From an uncultured Bacteroidota bacterium (lineage in GTDB: Bacteria; Bacteroidota; Bacteroidia; Chitinophagales; Chitinophagaceae): a stretch of 52,426 nucleotides of DNA. The translations under genes were made by a program, and so were the position numbers. The notes beneath the pieces were generated by a model. That model saw only the letters and a program-made list of their open reading frames with translations. It did no database searches and had not been told where the DNA came from. The DNA lies in NCBI GenBank assembly GCA_946479615.1, contig CAMLGR010000010.1, positions 1-52,426 of the forward strand. Reading direction: 5' to 3'. This document shows positions 25,431-33,664 of the stretch, in pieces (position 1 is the first letter of the stretch; each line of letters opens with the position of its first letter).

Positions 25431-26218
25431 TATTTACCCATCCACTTCTTAAAATCCGTCACCTTCTCCCGGCTGACCAGCGCTTCTTTGTCCACCGTCG
25501 GCTTTAACTGCAGGATAAGACGATTGCCAAAGTAATCGTCGATCTTATCGATGCTGTTCACCGAAACATAAAATGAACGGCTGATACGGAAGTATTGAGC
25601 AGGATCGAGCATATCCTGTAATTCATCCATGGTATAATCAACTACGAATTTCCGATTATCATTTGTCTTAAAGAAGTTAAGGCGACCATCACTAAAGAAG
25701 TAAGCGATCTCGTCTATCTCCACACTCACCAGTTTCTGCGCATGTTTTACCAGGAAACGTTTCCGGTAATCTTTTGGTTGCAGCTTACGTTGCAATTCTT
25801 TTACCAGTGAATCGAGGTTCACATCTTTGTTCTCCCCGTTGGTATCACCGGCGCCATACGCTTGTTTTATTTTCTTGAACTTGGCCAAAGCTGCCTGTAA
25901 TTCCTCTTTCTGTACCGGTTTCAGCAGGTAATCGATACTATTGATCTTAAATGCTTTCAACGCATACTCATCGTAGGAAGTGGTAAAGATCACGGGGCTT
26001 TTTATTTCCACGAGATTAAATATCTCGAAGCTCTGCCCATCAGCCAGTTCAATATCCATCAGGATAAGATCGGGCTGTGGATTTTGCTGAATCCATTCTA
26101 CCGTGCTTTTGATACTATCTGTGATTCCGGTTATTTCGGCTTCACTATCAACAGAGGCCAGTGTTTTCTGTATTTTCTTTACAGCCAGATCCTCATCTTC
26201 TACGATTAGTATTTTCAT
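25430..26218 (-). CDS. LytTR-family response regulator
   Basis: A 262-residue regulator. The receiver (about 1-120) has the acidic EDED pocket, phospho-acceptor D55 in LILMDIEL, TTSYDEYA and the KPVQ lysine. A variable linker (about 120-150) leads to the LytTR DNA-binding domain (about 155-260) with KRFLVKHAQKLVSVEIDEI, YFFSDGRLNFFKT, and the hallmark FFRISRSFYVSVNSIDKI-like segment (here YFRISRSFYVSVNSIDKI). LytTR proteins bind two direct repeats about two helical turns apart. It is the last gene of a kinase-kinase-regulator operon, 59 bases after the second kinase, and is the natural candidate to bind the paired-repeat elements in this window. Confidence 0.95.
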   Translation of the reverse strand: MKILIVEDEDLAVKKIQKTLASVDSEAEITGITDSIKSTVEWIQQNPQPDLILMDIELADGQSFEIFNLVEIKSPVIFTTSYDEYALKAFKINSIDYLLKPVQKEELQAALAKFKKIKQAYGAGDTNGENKDVNLDSLVKELQRKLQPKDYRKRFLVKHAQKLVSVEIDEIAYFFSDGRLNFFKTNDNRKFVVDYTMDELQDMLDPAQYFRISRSFYVSVNSIDKIDDYFGNRLILQLKPTVDKEALVSREKVTDFKKWMGK

Positions 26219-26277
26219 CAGTTACTTTTTAGTTGTTTACCTTCAATAACACCGGGTTCGCCGGCATTCTCATGTGT

Positions 26278-27339
26278 TTATTTTTTAATAGTCTCTTCCT
26301 TGTTATCATTCCATACCAGGGGCAATACCACCATGAAATTATCTTTCCCTTCCACAATCTGGAAACCTTTCTGCTTCATCAGGCTATATTTCGCCTGGAT
26401 ATTCGTTAACCCGATCCTGGTAGAAGCTTTTACCAATTGCTTACGCTGGAGATTGTTATTAACGACCATTTTGTTTCCGGCCGCCGTGAATATTTCTATG
26501 ACCAGCGGTTGCAACCGGGAAACAATATTATGTTTTACTGCATTCTCTACCAGCAATTGCAAACTCAACGAAGGCAACAGGTATGGATAATAGCGTTTAT
26601 CGATATCCATATTCAGCTGCAATCCGCTTCCATATCTTGTCCGTAACAATTTATAATAGGATTGAATGAATTTTATCTCCTTTTCAACTGTACTTACCCC
26701 ATCCTCGTTACTCTTCAATAAATACCGGTATACATTGCTCAGTTCATCAAGAAATTTTTCCGCTTCCTTTTTATCTTCCTGTATCAATGATGATAAGGTA
26801 TTAAAACAATTAAATAAAAAATGCGGGTTGATCTGGCTCTTTAAGGTTTCAAATTCCTGCTCCATGTTCATCTGTTCCAGCAATTCCCGTTCACTCAGGC
26901 TTTCCTTGTATTTGTCCAGCAAGTATAATACTTCCCAAAGAGTTACAAAAAGAAAATTGACACAAAGACCAACAACATATCCCCACTTCAGGTCATCCAT
27001 TTTCAACTGATATCCGAATATATGAAACCAGTCATACACATAAAAGATAGCCAGTACCGACGGCGTCATCACAAGGATATTAGCGAGAAATTTATAAACG
27101 ATTCTTATAAAAGTATGTTTCAGTTCAGGGAATTTCCGGTGAATCAGGGCTTCATACTGTACATGGCTGAACCAGGACAGGATTCCGATGCAATAGAGTA
27201 ATGCAGAAGAAAAAACCAATATCCTCCATTCCTTTAGCGACCGATCGCCGTATATGATCTGGTTTAGCACCAATGCAATAATTGGCATCGACAAGACGAA
27301 ACTAAAAATCTGCACTTTATTCGGCTTCGCTATTCTCAT
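26278..27339 (-). CDS. LytS-type sensor histidine kinase (second of a pair)
   Basis: A 353-residue kinase with about four transmembrane segments in the first 140 residues. It has the His_kinase motif with H173 in KSQINPHFLFNCFNTLSS and an ATPase region retaining the N-box (LQLLVENAVKHN) and a GLTNIQAKY segment. The G1 box is reduced (VVNNNLQ), which is common in Bacteroidota LytS proteins, so activity is likely. No periplasmic domain is visible; sensing is probably in the membrane. The gene starts at ATGA overlapping the upstream kinase stop, meaning coupled translation and possibly heterodimer formation with its paralogue. Confidence 0.92.
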   Translation of the reverse strand: MRIAKPNKVQIFSFVLSMPIIALVLNQIIYGDRSLKEWRILVFSSALLYCIGILSWFSHVQYEALIHRKFPELKHTFIRIVYKFLANILVMTPSVLAIFYVYDWFHIFGYQLKMDDLKWGYVVGLCVNFLFVTLWEVLYLLDKYKESLSERELLEQMNMEQEFETLKSQINPHFLFNCFNTLSSLIQEDKKEAEKFLDELSNVYRYLLKSNEDGVSTVEKEIKFIQSYYKLLRTRYGSGLQLNMDIDKRYYPYLLPSLSLQLLVENAVKHNIVSRLQPLVIEIFTAAGNKMVVNNNLQRKQLVKASTRIGLTNIQAKYSLMKQKGFQIVEGKDNFMVVLPLVWNDNKEETIKK

Positions 27340-28388
27340 ACAACTGCCTCCTCTTTTTTAATCAATGGCAATAATACCATGCGGTGCGTAGCTGTTTCAT
27401 ATACTTCGACTTCAGGTTTGAACAATAATTTGTACTTGCTTACCAGGTTATCCAGCGCTTCTTCATAATCCATGATATCTTTTACCGGTTTAGGTTGCAG
27501 GGTATTTTTAATGACAAGCGCGCTTTTATTGTTAGTATAGATCTCGATGATCATCGGGTTGCTTTTACTGAAGGCATTCCGGTAAATGATATTATCCAAT
27601 ACTACCTGCAGGCTCAATGGAGGGATCATTTTTGTTTTATCGATATCATTCACCCTTATACTCACATCCAATGCCGTTCCAAACCGTGTTTTATTAAGAT
27701 AGAGATAGGATTGAATGAATTTCAGCTCTTCCTCCAGGCTTACCAGTTGTTCATCATCACCTTTCAGCAGGTAACGATACACGCGAGTTATCTCGTCGAG
27801 GAACAGTTCCGCTTCCTTTTCGTCTTCTTGTATCAATGAGGATAAGGTATTAAAACAGTTAAACAAAAAATGCGGGTTGATCTGTCTTTTCAAACCAAGC
27901 AAGCGGCTGCGGTGATAAGCACTTTGCAGGCGGCCCGTTTCCGTCACCGAGATCTTCCATTTTTCCCAACCTGCAGCTGCTTCGTTTAAGAAAGTAAGCA
28001 AGGTACTGGCGAGACAGGCAAAACCAGTCGTCCACCATTCCATAGATCTCCTGGCCTCACATTCTACCCAGTTGATATTTTCATAGACGAAATAAAGACC
28101 CTGCAACATCAGCAGGTTCATTACGTAAAACAAGGGCAGCATGACACCGATGCGTTTGAATAGCTGGCTGTCTTCCGGCAGGCGTCGTTTTATTATGGTT
28201 GCCACCACGCCAAAGATGGCATAGATAAAAGCAAAGTATAAAATGGATATCCCGAAACTTTGCAGAAAGATTTTCAAAGAACTGAAAATACAGCTACCAA
28301 ATATCAATAAGTTGATAAGGATGGTATAGGGTAACATGAACCATAAAAAGATCATCGGCTCTTTACTGCTGTATCTCTTAATTTGCAT
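27336..28388 (-). CDS. LytS-type sensor histidine kinase paralogue with eroded ATPase motifs
   Basis: A 350-residue paralogue of the next gene: both have the phospho-acceptor at residue 173 in QINPHFLFNCFNTLSSLIQED, followed by a near-identical stretch ending VYRYLLK. Here the N-box reads LQVVLDNIIYRNAFS in place of LQLLVENAVKHN, and the region that should carry the GL-type G2 box reads EALDNLVSKYKLL. ATP binding may be lost while the His is kept. About four N-terminal TM helices are present. It is the first gene of the operon; its promoter region carries paired-repeat copy C. Confidence 0.9.
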   Translation of the reverse strand: MQIKRYSSKEPMIFLWFMLPYTILINLLIFGSCIFSSLKIFLQSFGISILYFAFIYAIFGVVATIIKRRLPEDSQLFKRIGVMLPLFYVMNLLMLQGLYFVYENINWVECEARRSMEWWTTGFACLASTLLTFLNEAAAGWEKWKISVTETGRLQSAYHRSRLLGLKRQINPHFLFNCFNTLSSLIQEDEKEAELFLDEITRVYRYLLKGDDEQLVSLEEELKFIQSYLYLNKTRFGTALDVSIRVNDIDKTKMIPPLSLQVVLDNIIYRNAFSKSNPMIIEIYTNNKSALVIKNTLQPKPVKDIMDYEEALDNLVSKYKLLFKPEVEVYETATHRMVLLPLIKKEEAVV

Positions 28389-28453
28389 TACTACAAATTA
28401 ACACAATTTTAGAAGGCCGGCCGGCACCTGCGTACCATTTGCAATTTTTCCGG

Positions 28454-28482
28454 ATGAATTGAGGAAAACGATGTATGAAATG
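28454..28482 (-). promoter_or_regulatory. Paired-repeat operator, copy C (kinase-regulator operon)
   Basis: Minus strand: CATTTCAT, 13 bases, CAATTCAT; 21-bp period, 66 bases upstream of the first kinase start. No -7-like element is at 34 bp; the nearest is TAAAATTG at 42 bp (28404-28411). Its place upstream of the regulator's own operon suggests autoregulation. Confidence 0.55.
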
Positions 28483-28613
28483 CGCATATCTCTCTCACTA
28501 ACCTTTATTTTACACTGATTTCCAATCAATTAAGGCTCTATTTTTGTAACTGCTATTTATTGGATCTTAAACTGACATCAGACTGTTTTACTACAATTGA
28601 TCTGCATTACCTG

Positions 28614-28769
28614 TTATTTCTTTGCCGTATCCAAATGCGATGGTTGTTCAAACATCACTTCCCATTCATTGTAACAAGCGCCTTTCGATTTCTTATAATT
28701 CTTTGCACCCACATACACCGCAGATAAACCCAGCAGCACCAGCGCTATTACCTGTAACGTCTTTTTCAT
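28614..28769 (-). CDS. 51-residue hypothetical membrane or exported protein
   Basis: A short frame starting MKKTLQVIALVLLGLSAVYV: a basic start, then one hydrophobic helix, followed by a charged tail (KNYKKSKGACYNEWEV) with one Cys and the ending DTAKK. It begins 16 bases after the stop of the 281-residue membrane protein gene on the same strand, so the two are probably cotranscribed. The signal-anchor and A-rich start context support a real gene. I do not recognise a family; it may be a small partner of the upstream protein. Confidence 0.65.
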   Translation of the reverse strand: MKKTLQVIALVLLGLSAVYVGAKNYKKSKGACYNEWEVMFEQPSHLDTAKK

Positions 28770-28785
28770 ATCATTTTATTTCCGG

Positions 28786-29628
28786 TTATAATTCTTTCAG
28801 CCATTGCTTTGCAAATGCAGTAGTAACCGTACAGACTTCTTTACCTGCCCGAAAGATCATTTTCCAGTCATTATTCTTTGCTTCGTAGGCAGGGTTCACA
28901 AATTTCTTTTTACCATTCTTATCTACCAGTTCTGCCGTAAAATCTACAGTAGAAGCGATGGCCAAATATTTTTCCAGCCTTGTTTTTACCAGTTGGCTGT
29001 AATCTCCGGGATATTTATTTTCCCATTCGGTCATATCTTCTTTATAGCTTCTTTCATCACTTTCCTTTTTATATACTTCATCCTGGTAAAATAATTCGAT
29101 CATGGAACTGTTTGGATCCTGGTATTCTTTCAGGTTATTCTGGTGCATTTCCAATACTCCTGCCATGATCTTTTTCATATCCGCATTGCTCGTTTTGATA
29201 ACATCTTCTGTTTCTTTGATCGCCTTTTTTGTTTCGTCGATCTTTTCCTTCCGTATATCTTCTTTTGTTTTTACGCTAACTACAGGAGCAACGGGTTTTG
29301 AATTGATTCTTGCCTTTTCATATTCTGTTTTGAACGCATTGCTGCTCATATACTTTTTGGTATACTCCAGCAGGTCGGTTGCTACTGCGGCTCTGTCGCC
29401 TGCTGCAATATTCTTTGCATTACGGATACTGTAATAGTCAACATAGTTATTAAGAAAACTATTTTTGATCTTCTCCGTTCCCTGCAATTCGGATATACCC
29501 AGTTGTTTCCAGATATCGGCAGGCAAACGGCGGGAGACAGTAAAAGAAAAAAGCAATACGCTGATGATGGCCAGCAAGACTACATTGATACAAACCCGCA
29601 GCCAGGTTCTATGAGATCTCTTTTTCAT
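28786..29628 (-). CDS. Membrane-anchored hypothetical protein
   Basis: A protein of about 280 residues with a basic N-terminus and one transmembrane helix (about 10-29, VCINVVLLAIISVLLFSFTV). A periplasmic, mostly helical and highly charged region with a coiled-coil-like middle (KIDETKKAIKETEDVIK) follows, and a beta-like C-terminal third (VDFTAELVDKNGKKKFVNP, WKMIFRAGKE). No known domain is recognised. The start at 29628 (MKKRSHRTW) is preferred for its ATTATG context; 29640 adds four residues. A paired-repeat operator (29703-29731) with a -7-like CATCTTTA at 34 bp precedes it, placing it in the predicted LytTR regulon. Confidence 0.8.
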   Translation of the reverse strand: MKKRSHRTWLRVCINVVLLAIISVLLFSFTVSRRLPADIWKQLGISELQGTEKIKNSFLNNYVDYYSIRNAKNIAAGDRAAVATDLLEYTKKYMSSNAFKTEYEKARINSKPVAPVVSVKTKEDIRKEKIDETKKAIKETEDVIKTSNADMKKIMAGVLEMHQNNLKEYQDPNSSMIELFYQDEVYKKESDERSYKEDMTEWENKYPGDYSQLVKTRLEKYLAIASTVDFTAELVDKNGKKKFVNPAYEAKNNDWKMIFRAGKEVCTVTTAFAKQWLKEL

Positions 29629-29660
29629 AAATAAGGTCATGGTTAATGATTTTTAAAGTG

Positions 29661-29668
29661 TAAAGATG
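29661..29668 (-). promoter_or_regulatory. -7-like element of the membrane-protein operon
   Basis: CATCTTTA on the minus strand, exactly 34 bp from the near half of operator D. It has the same CATCTTT core as the hemerythrin promoter. Confidence 0.45.
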
Positions 29669-29702
29669 ACCCGGCGGAAAGCGGAAAGAAACACCAGTCT
29701 GC

Positions 29703-29731
29703 ATGAACTGGCGGAGAGGCTGTATGAATTG
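29703..29731 (-). promoter_or_regulatory. Paired-repeat operator, copy D (hypothetical membrane protein)
   Basis: Minus strand: CAATTCAT, 13 bases, CAGTTCAT; 21-bp period. It is 75 bases upstream of the chosen start codon. Confidence 0.6.
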
Positions 29732-29758
29732 CCGGAAAGGTTTTGGGTTATAGGTGAA

Positions 29759-29822
29759 AAATGATGAGTTATGAATGAAGAATTATTCCTCATTAATAAT
29801 TCTTCGCTCATCATTAAAAAGT
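29759..29822. repeat. Imperfect inverted repeat downstream of the M14 peptidase
   Basis: The left arm AATGATGAG...GAAGAATTATT pairs with AATAATTCTTCGCTCATCATT around a CCTCATT loop, with an 8-base bulge in the left arm. It lies just past the peptidase stop codon and probably marks its transcript end. Confidence 0.55.
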
Positions 29823-29837
29823 CTAACACCACACGCC

Positions 29838-30914
29838 TTACTCCTTTAAAAACACCTCCCTTATTGCTTTTGCATACAGATTCACCTGTTTCCGGCAGTA
29901 GTGTCGCGCGTAGGGGTCTGTATAATCGGAAGGTCGTTTGTATCCCGGAAATTCGATAGTTAATAGCCTGATTGCAGGGCGGCCATTCACGGGATCATCA
30001 ACGGCAGTAGACGCCCAGCTTCCCAATGAAACTCCATAGCCCCTGTTACCCGGCAACCTGGAACCGAGCAGGTTTCGTTTCTGCCATTTACCGGCTTCGG
30101 CAACAGGCGGATCGCAATAATATAAGGAAGTGGGCCTTTTATTCAATTGATTACCGGGTGTGCTTCCGCCATTCTTTTCAATATGCATCGCGATAGAAAT
30201 TGCCAAACAGCTATCGCTTGCATATTCCAGCGCCTCACCCTTCGCTGTCGTACGGGGATCAGCATAAATACCAGCAAGACCGGGCACCCTGATCGCATGA
30301 AGATTCACGATCCGTTGAGGTTTGAATTCCTGTATCATTTTCAGCAATAACTGGTTTTCTTTTTCAATGGCGCGACCTGCAAAATCAACCGGCTTATCAT
30401 CGTCGAAAGCAGTGCCCAATGCAGGCATCTGGCGGTTTGGATCAGCCGATTCCGTATGAGAATAACGGCCCACATTATTCGTGCTTCCTATCGAGGACGG
30501 ATTGGAAATTGCATGACCCGCATTGTCCGGGAATAAACAGGGAATAACAACAACAGAATAATCATTATCGCCTGTTGCCGCCAACTGGTCCAGCAATACA
30601 CGTGCTACTTCAATAGCTGATAATTCAGATCCATGCACACCTCCGATCACCATTGCTCTTCCCGTGCCGGCACCGGGAAAATAATAGGCCTCGATAGGAT
30701 GACCATTTTTGGAAAAACCTGCAATTCCTTTAATGGCCACCGGGCTTTTCATAGCAACGCTGACAGTAAAAGGGGACATCGTACGGATTGATTTCATCCC
30801 TTCTTCACGGGTAACAGGCGCAGGTTTACTATCAGCTGAAAATGATACTGCATAGGTTAACAACAGCAATACGATCCCCACCGGCATCGCCAGCTTTCTC
30901 CACATACTTTTCAT
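29838..30914 (-). CDS. M14-family zinc peptidase, exported
   Basis: A 358-residue protein with an N-terminal signal (about 8-26, LAMPVGIVLLLLTYAVSFSA). It has a carboxypeptidase-like M14 fold: zinc ligands H94 and E97 in GGVHGSELSA and H206 in VNLHAIR, the substrate-binding DPNRQMP (N160, R161), and the general-base Glu in LLTIEFPGYK. This set also fits murein-peptide amidases of the MpaA type and the succinylglutamate desuccinylase-like group; an exported member next to an OmpA-domain lipid or wall-binding protein favours a peptidoglycan-peptide substrate. It starts 12 bases after the OmpA gene stop, so they form an operon. Confidence 0.85.
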   Translation of the reverse strand: MKSMWRKLAMPVGIVLLLLTYAVSFSADSKPAPVTREEGMKSIRTMSPFTVSVAMKSPVAIKGIAGFSKNGHPIEAYYFPGAGTGRAMVIGGVHGSELSAIEVARVLLDQLAATGDNDYSVVVIPCLFPDNAGHAISNPSSIGSTNNVGRYSHTESADPNRQMPALGTAFDDDKPVDFAGRAIEKENQLLLKMIQEFKPQRIVNLHAIRVPGLAGIYADPRTTAKGEALEYASDSCLAISIAMHIEKNGGSTPGNQLNKRPTSLYYCDPPVAEAGKWQKRNLLGSRLPGNRGYGVSLGSWASTAVDDPVNGRPAIRLLTIEFPGYKRPSDYTDPYARHYCRKQVNLYAKAIREVFLKE

Positions 30915-30926
30915 ACGACACTATTC

Positions 30927-32216
30927 TTATTGTTTGATAAATTCTACTCTCCTGTTCTGGCTTTTTCCTTCTTTGGTCTTGTTATCTGCTACCGGCGCTG
31001 ATTCACCTTTTCCATCGGTTTCCATCTTTGCTTCATCAATACCGAATTCAGTAGCCAGTGCCGTTTTCACCGCAGCCGCTCTCTTTTTGGATAATTCCAG
31101 GTTGGCTGCATCCGTGCCATCGCTATCCGTATGCCCAACGATCTTCACTTTGATGCCTTCATTCTTTTTCAATACATCGGCAATCTCTTTCAACACACCA
31201 TAACTTTCCGGCTTGATAGCGGCTGAATTAACGCTGAATAAGATGCCCGTAGTAGAGAATGTCCCTTCTTCCACGAGTTTATGCCTGGCATCCGGTTTAC
31301 CTGTTGCAAGTTTGATATTACTTATATAGATGGCATATTGCGCATCGCTGTAATTCGTATTCCCGATCTCGAATAGCAATTGATTCATTACATAATTCAG
31401 GGGAATACCTTTCGGCACATCGAACAATTTTTCCTCGTTGATCCATAACCTGAAACGCTCCTTCTGCACCTGTATGGCAACATGTATAGGCTGGCCATAC
31501 CATTGTTCCAGCGCACTAAAAGGCTTGACCTCGCTATGGAAATAATCCTTGTCATCCAGCCAGGCATTTACTTTTACTTTGGAGGATTTGAATTCACCGG
31601 GATAGATGGTAGCAACAGTAGCGCTGTATTTCTTATAGCCTTTCAGAAAGCTGTTACCGGTCGTGTTCTCCTCTTTGGTTGAAAACAGGCCCACACGGAA
31701 CTCGGGATACATCCAGCCATTATTTTTTAATTGCATGATAACATCAAATTCGGCTGAATAACTATCGGTAAACCCTTTCTGATTGCTCGTGAGATATACA
31801 AACGGGCTATGAACGCGTAACCACTGACCGGGAAATTTATCCAGTGTCACCACTTCCCCTGTACCATTGGTATTCCAGCCTATGGGCAATTCCGCCAGTG
31901 ATTCCTGCTCGAAATTGTCGAAGTAGACAATTTTTTCGCCAGGCACGAAATCATACCGGGAAAAACTTTTTAAAGAAGATTCCTTTACGGTATCTGTTAC
32001 AGGCTCCTGCCCGGTTTCTGCTGTTTCTTTCTCTGGTTGTTCCTGGGTAGATTTCCCTTCTGCTTTATCGAGTGCCTTATCAATAGCGGCATCTGTTTTT
32101 TTATCGATGCGCTGGTTGGTTTTACTTTTCACTTTATTCATGATATTGCCAAACTGCGCGTGTGAAGATGAAGTGGCGGCAACAAGAATAAAAGCAATAA
32201 AAAATATTCTTTTCAT
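30927..32216 (-). CDS. OmpA-family peptidoglycan-binding protein
   Basis: A 429-residue exported protein. The signal peptide is RIFFIAFILVAATSSSHAQ. A Lys/Glu-rich region (about 30-85) is followed by a central beta domain that looks lectin/jellyroll-like (GEKIVYFDNFEQESLAELP, FDVIMQLKNNG). The C-terminal OmpA domain (about 320-429) has GHTDSDGTDAANLELSKKRA and the NRRVEF ending that binds the peptide of peptidoglycan. It should link the outer membrane or a surface ligand to the wall. The gene heads an operon with the M14 peptidase and carries operator copy E with a well-placed -7-like CAATTTTG. Confidence 0.9.
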   Translation of the reverse strand: MKRIFFIAFILVAATSSSHAQFGNIMNKVKSKTNQRIDKKTDAAIDKALDKAEGKSTQEQPEKETAETGQEPVTDTVKESSLKSFSRYDFVPGEKIVYFDNFEQESLAELPIGWNTNGTGEVVTLDKFPGQWLRVHSPFVYLTSNQKGFTDSYSAEFDVIMQLKNNGWMYPEFRVGLFSTKEENTTGNSFLKGYKKYSATVATIYPGEFKSSKVKVNAWLDDKDYFHSEVKPFSALEQWYGQPIHVAIQVQKERFRLWINEEKLFDVPKGIPLNYVMNQLLFEIGNTNYSDAQYAIYISNIKLATGKPDARHKLVEEGTFSTTGILFSVNSAAIKPESYGVLKEIADVLKKNEGIKVKIVGHTDSDGTDAANLELSKKRAAAVKTALATEFGIDEAKMETDGKGESAPVADNKTKEGKSQNRRVEFIKQ

Positions 32217-32260
32217 ACTATAAGGTTTAATGGTCGATGGCTTGATTTAGTGTGCGGGCA

Positions 32261-32268
32261 CAAAATTG
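32261..32268 (-). promoter_or_regulatory. -7-like element of the OmpA-peptidase operon
   Basis: CAATTTTG on the minus strand, one mismatch from TAnnTTTG, exactly 34 bp from the near half of operator E. Confidence 0.5.
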
Positions 32269-32302
32269 CTGTCGATAAATACTCTTATCAATTCCTCTAT
32301 GC

Positions 32303-32331
32303 ATGAAATGGAGTAAGCGCCGGATGAATTG
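32303..32331 (-). promoter_or_regulatory. Paired-repeat operator, copy E (OmpA-peptidase operon)
   Basis: Minus strand: CAATTCAT, 13 bases, CATTTCAT; 21-bp period. It is 87 bases upstream of the OmpA start codon. Confidence 0.6.
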
Positions 32332-32333
32332 TA

Positions 32334-32370
32334 CATAAAAAAACTCCCGTCAAAAAATGACAGGAGTTTT
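32334..32370 (-). terminator. Rho-independent terminator of the xylanase gene
   Basis: Stem AAAACTCCTGTCA / TGACGGGAGTTTT on the minus strand with a short loop and one mismatch, followed by a run of T. It is 22 bases after the GH10 stop codon. Confidence 0.85.
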
Positions 32371-32391
32371 CAGACAAAAAATAGACAGCAA

Positions 32392-33528
32392 TTAAAATTT
32401 AACCACTTCCCAGAAAGCGCGCTTTGGTTTCATCTCTTTATCAAATAATAATGGATAATCTTTTCTTCCGGGTACCGGGAAATTATCCAGCCAGGTATAG
32501 CGGTCAGAAACATTCCAGAAGGTAACACTGGTTAATGTCCCTTTATATTTTCTGAATAAACGGAATATCATTTTATATTCATCTACCTGCTTTTGTTCCA
32601 ATTCTGCTGTATACGCAGAATTCGCGTCTTCCGGCCTTCTTTCCCGGCGGCTATGTTCCTTTGGATACACAGACAGATCCAATTCTGTTATCTGTACCTG
32701 CACACCAAGTGTAGCAAACATGGCAATAGTAGAATCGAGCCGTTCTTCGGATGGTTCATAAATGGACCAATGCGCCTGCAATCCTACTCCATGAATAGGA
32801 ACGCCGGCATCTTTCAGGCTTTTCACCAGTTTATAAATCTTATCTCTTTTGGAAATATTGATCTCGTTATAATCATTATAAAAAAGCAGGGCATTGGGAT
32901 CAGCCGCATGTGCATATTCAAAGGCTTTGGCAATAAATTCTTCCCCGCAGATCTGGTACCATTGCGAATTACGCAGGTATTCATCTGGATTATCGGAGAT
33001 CGCTTCATTCACCACATCCCAGGCATAGATACTGCCTTTGTATCGCGAAACAACGGTAGTAATATGATCCTTTAACCGGTGCAGCAATACTTCCTTGCTT
33101 ACTGTTTTGGCTGTGCCATCAGAGGAATCGGTAAACATCCATCGGGGCGCCTGGTTATGCCAGCAAAGATTATGTCCGCGTACCCGTATATGATTCCGTT
33201 GCGCAAATGCAATGATCGAATCAGCATCTCTCCAGTTATATTGATTTTCCCGCGGATGTATTGGACCCATCTTCATAGCATTCTCCGGTGTAATGCTGTT
33301 GAATTGCCGCAGGATCAGGTTACTCTCATCTTCTCTTCTCAATCCCTGCGGAGAAACAGCTACTCCTACCGTGAAATAATTTTTATAGTAATCTTTTAGT
33401 CCTTTGGTGCTGTCTATGGTTTTATTGCCAGCAGTTCCGGTACTATTCTTAGAGCCTGAACAGCAAACCAGTATTAAAGATATTGTTGAAATAAAAAGCA
33501 CCCACAAGACCCGGTTAAACTTCTTCAT
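32392..33528 (-). CDS. GH10 endo-1,4-beta-xylanase, lipoprotein
   Basis: A 378-residue GH10 enzyme that cleaves the beta-1,4-xylan backbone. The start at 33528 (MKKFNRVLWVLF) gives a lipoprotein signal with the lipidated Cys at 22 or 23 (SLILVCCSGS), so the enzyme is probably cell-surface or periplasmic. The catalytic domain covers about 45-375: acid/base E175 in AWDVVNEAI, nucleophile E282 in QITELDLSVY, and the substrate-binding GHNLCWHNQAPRW. No carbohydrate-binding module is present. It stands apart from the main minus-strand cluster, with its own terminator, and the bicupin gene is divergent to it. Confidence 0.95.
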   Translation of the reverse strand: MKKFNRVLWVLFISTISLILVCCSGSKNSTGTAGNKTIDSTKGLKDYYKNYFTVGVAVSPQGLRREDESNLILRQFNSITPENAMKMGPIHPRENQYNWRDADSIIAFAQRNHIRVRGHNLCWHNQAPRWMFTDSSDGTAKTVSKEVLLHRLKDHITTVVSRYKGSIYAWDVVNEAISDNPDEYLRNSQWYQICGEEFIAKAFEYAHAADPNALLFYNDYNEINISKRDKIYKLVKSLKDAGVPIHGVGLQAHWSIYEPSEERLDSTIAMFATLGVQVQITELDLSVYPKEHSRRERRPEDANSAYTAELEQKQVDEYKMIFRLFRKYKGTLTSVTFWNVSDRYTWLDNFPVPGRKDYPLLFDKEMKPKRAFWEVVKF

Positions 33529-33664
33529 ATGCAAAATGAGTTTACTGATAATGATTAGCAATACTAAGTCATGCCGGAATAATTACCGACGGGGGATAAA
33601 AAAAACCCTATATTTTTTCCTGGAAAACAGAAAGTCTTTGCAGCAAATATTTTAGATTTATAGA

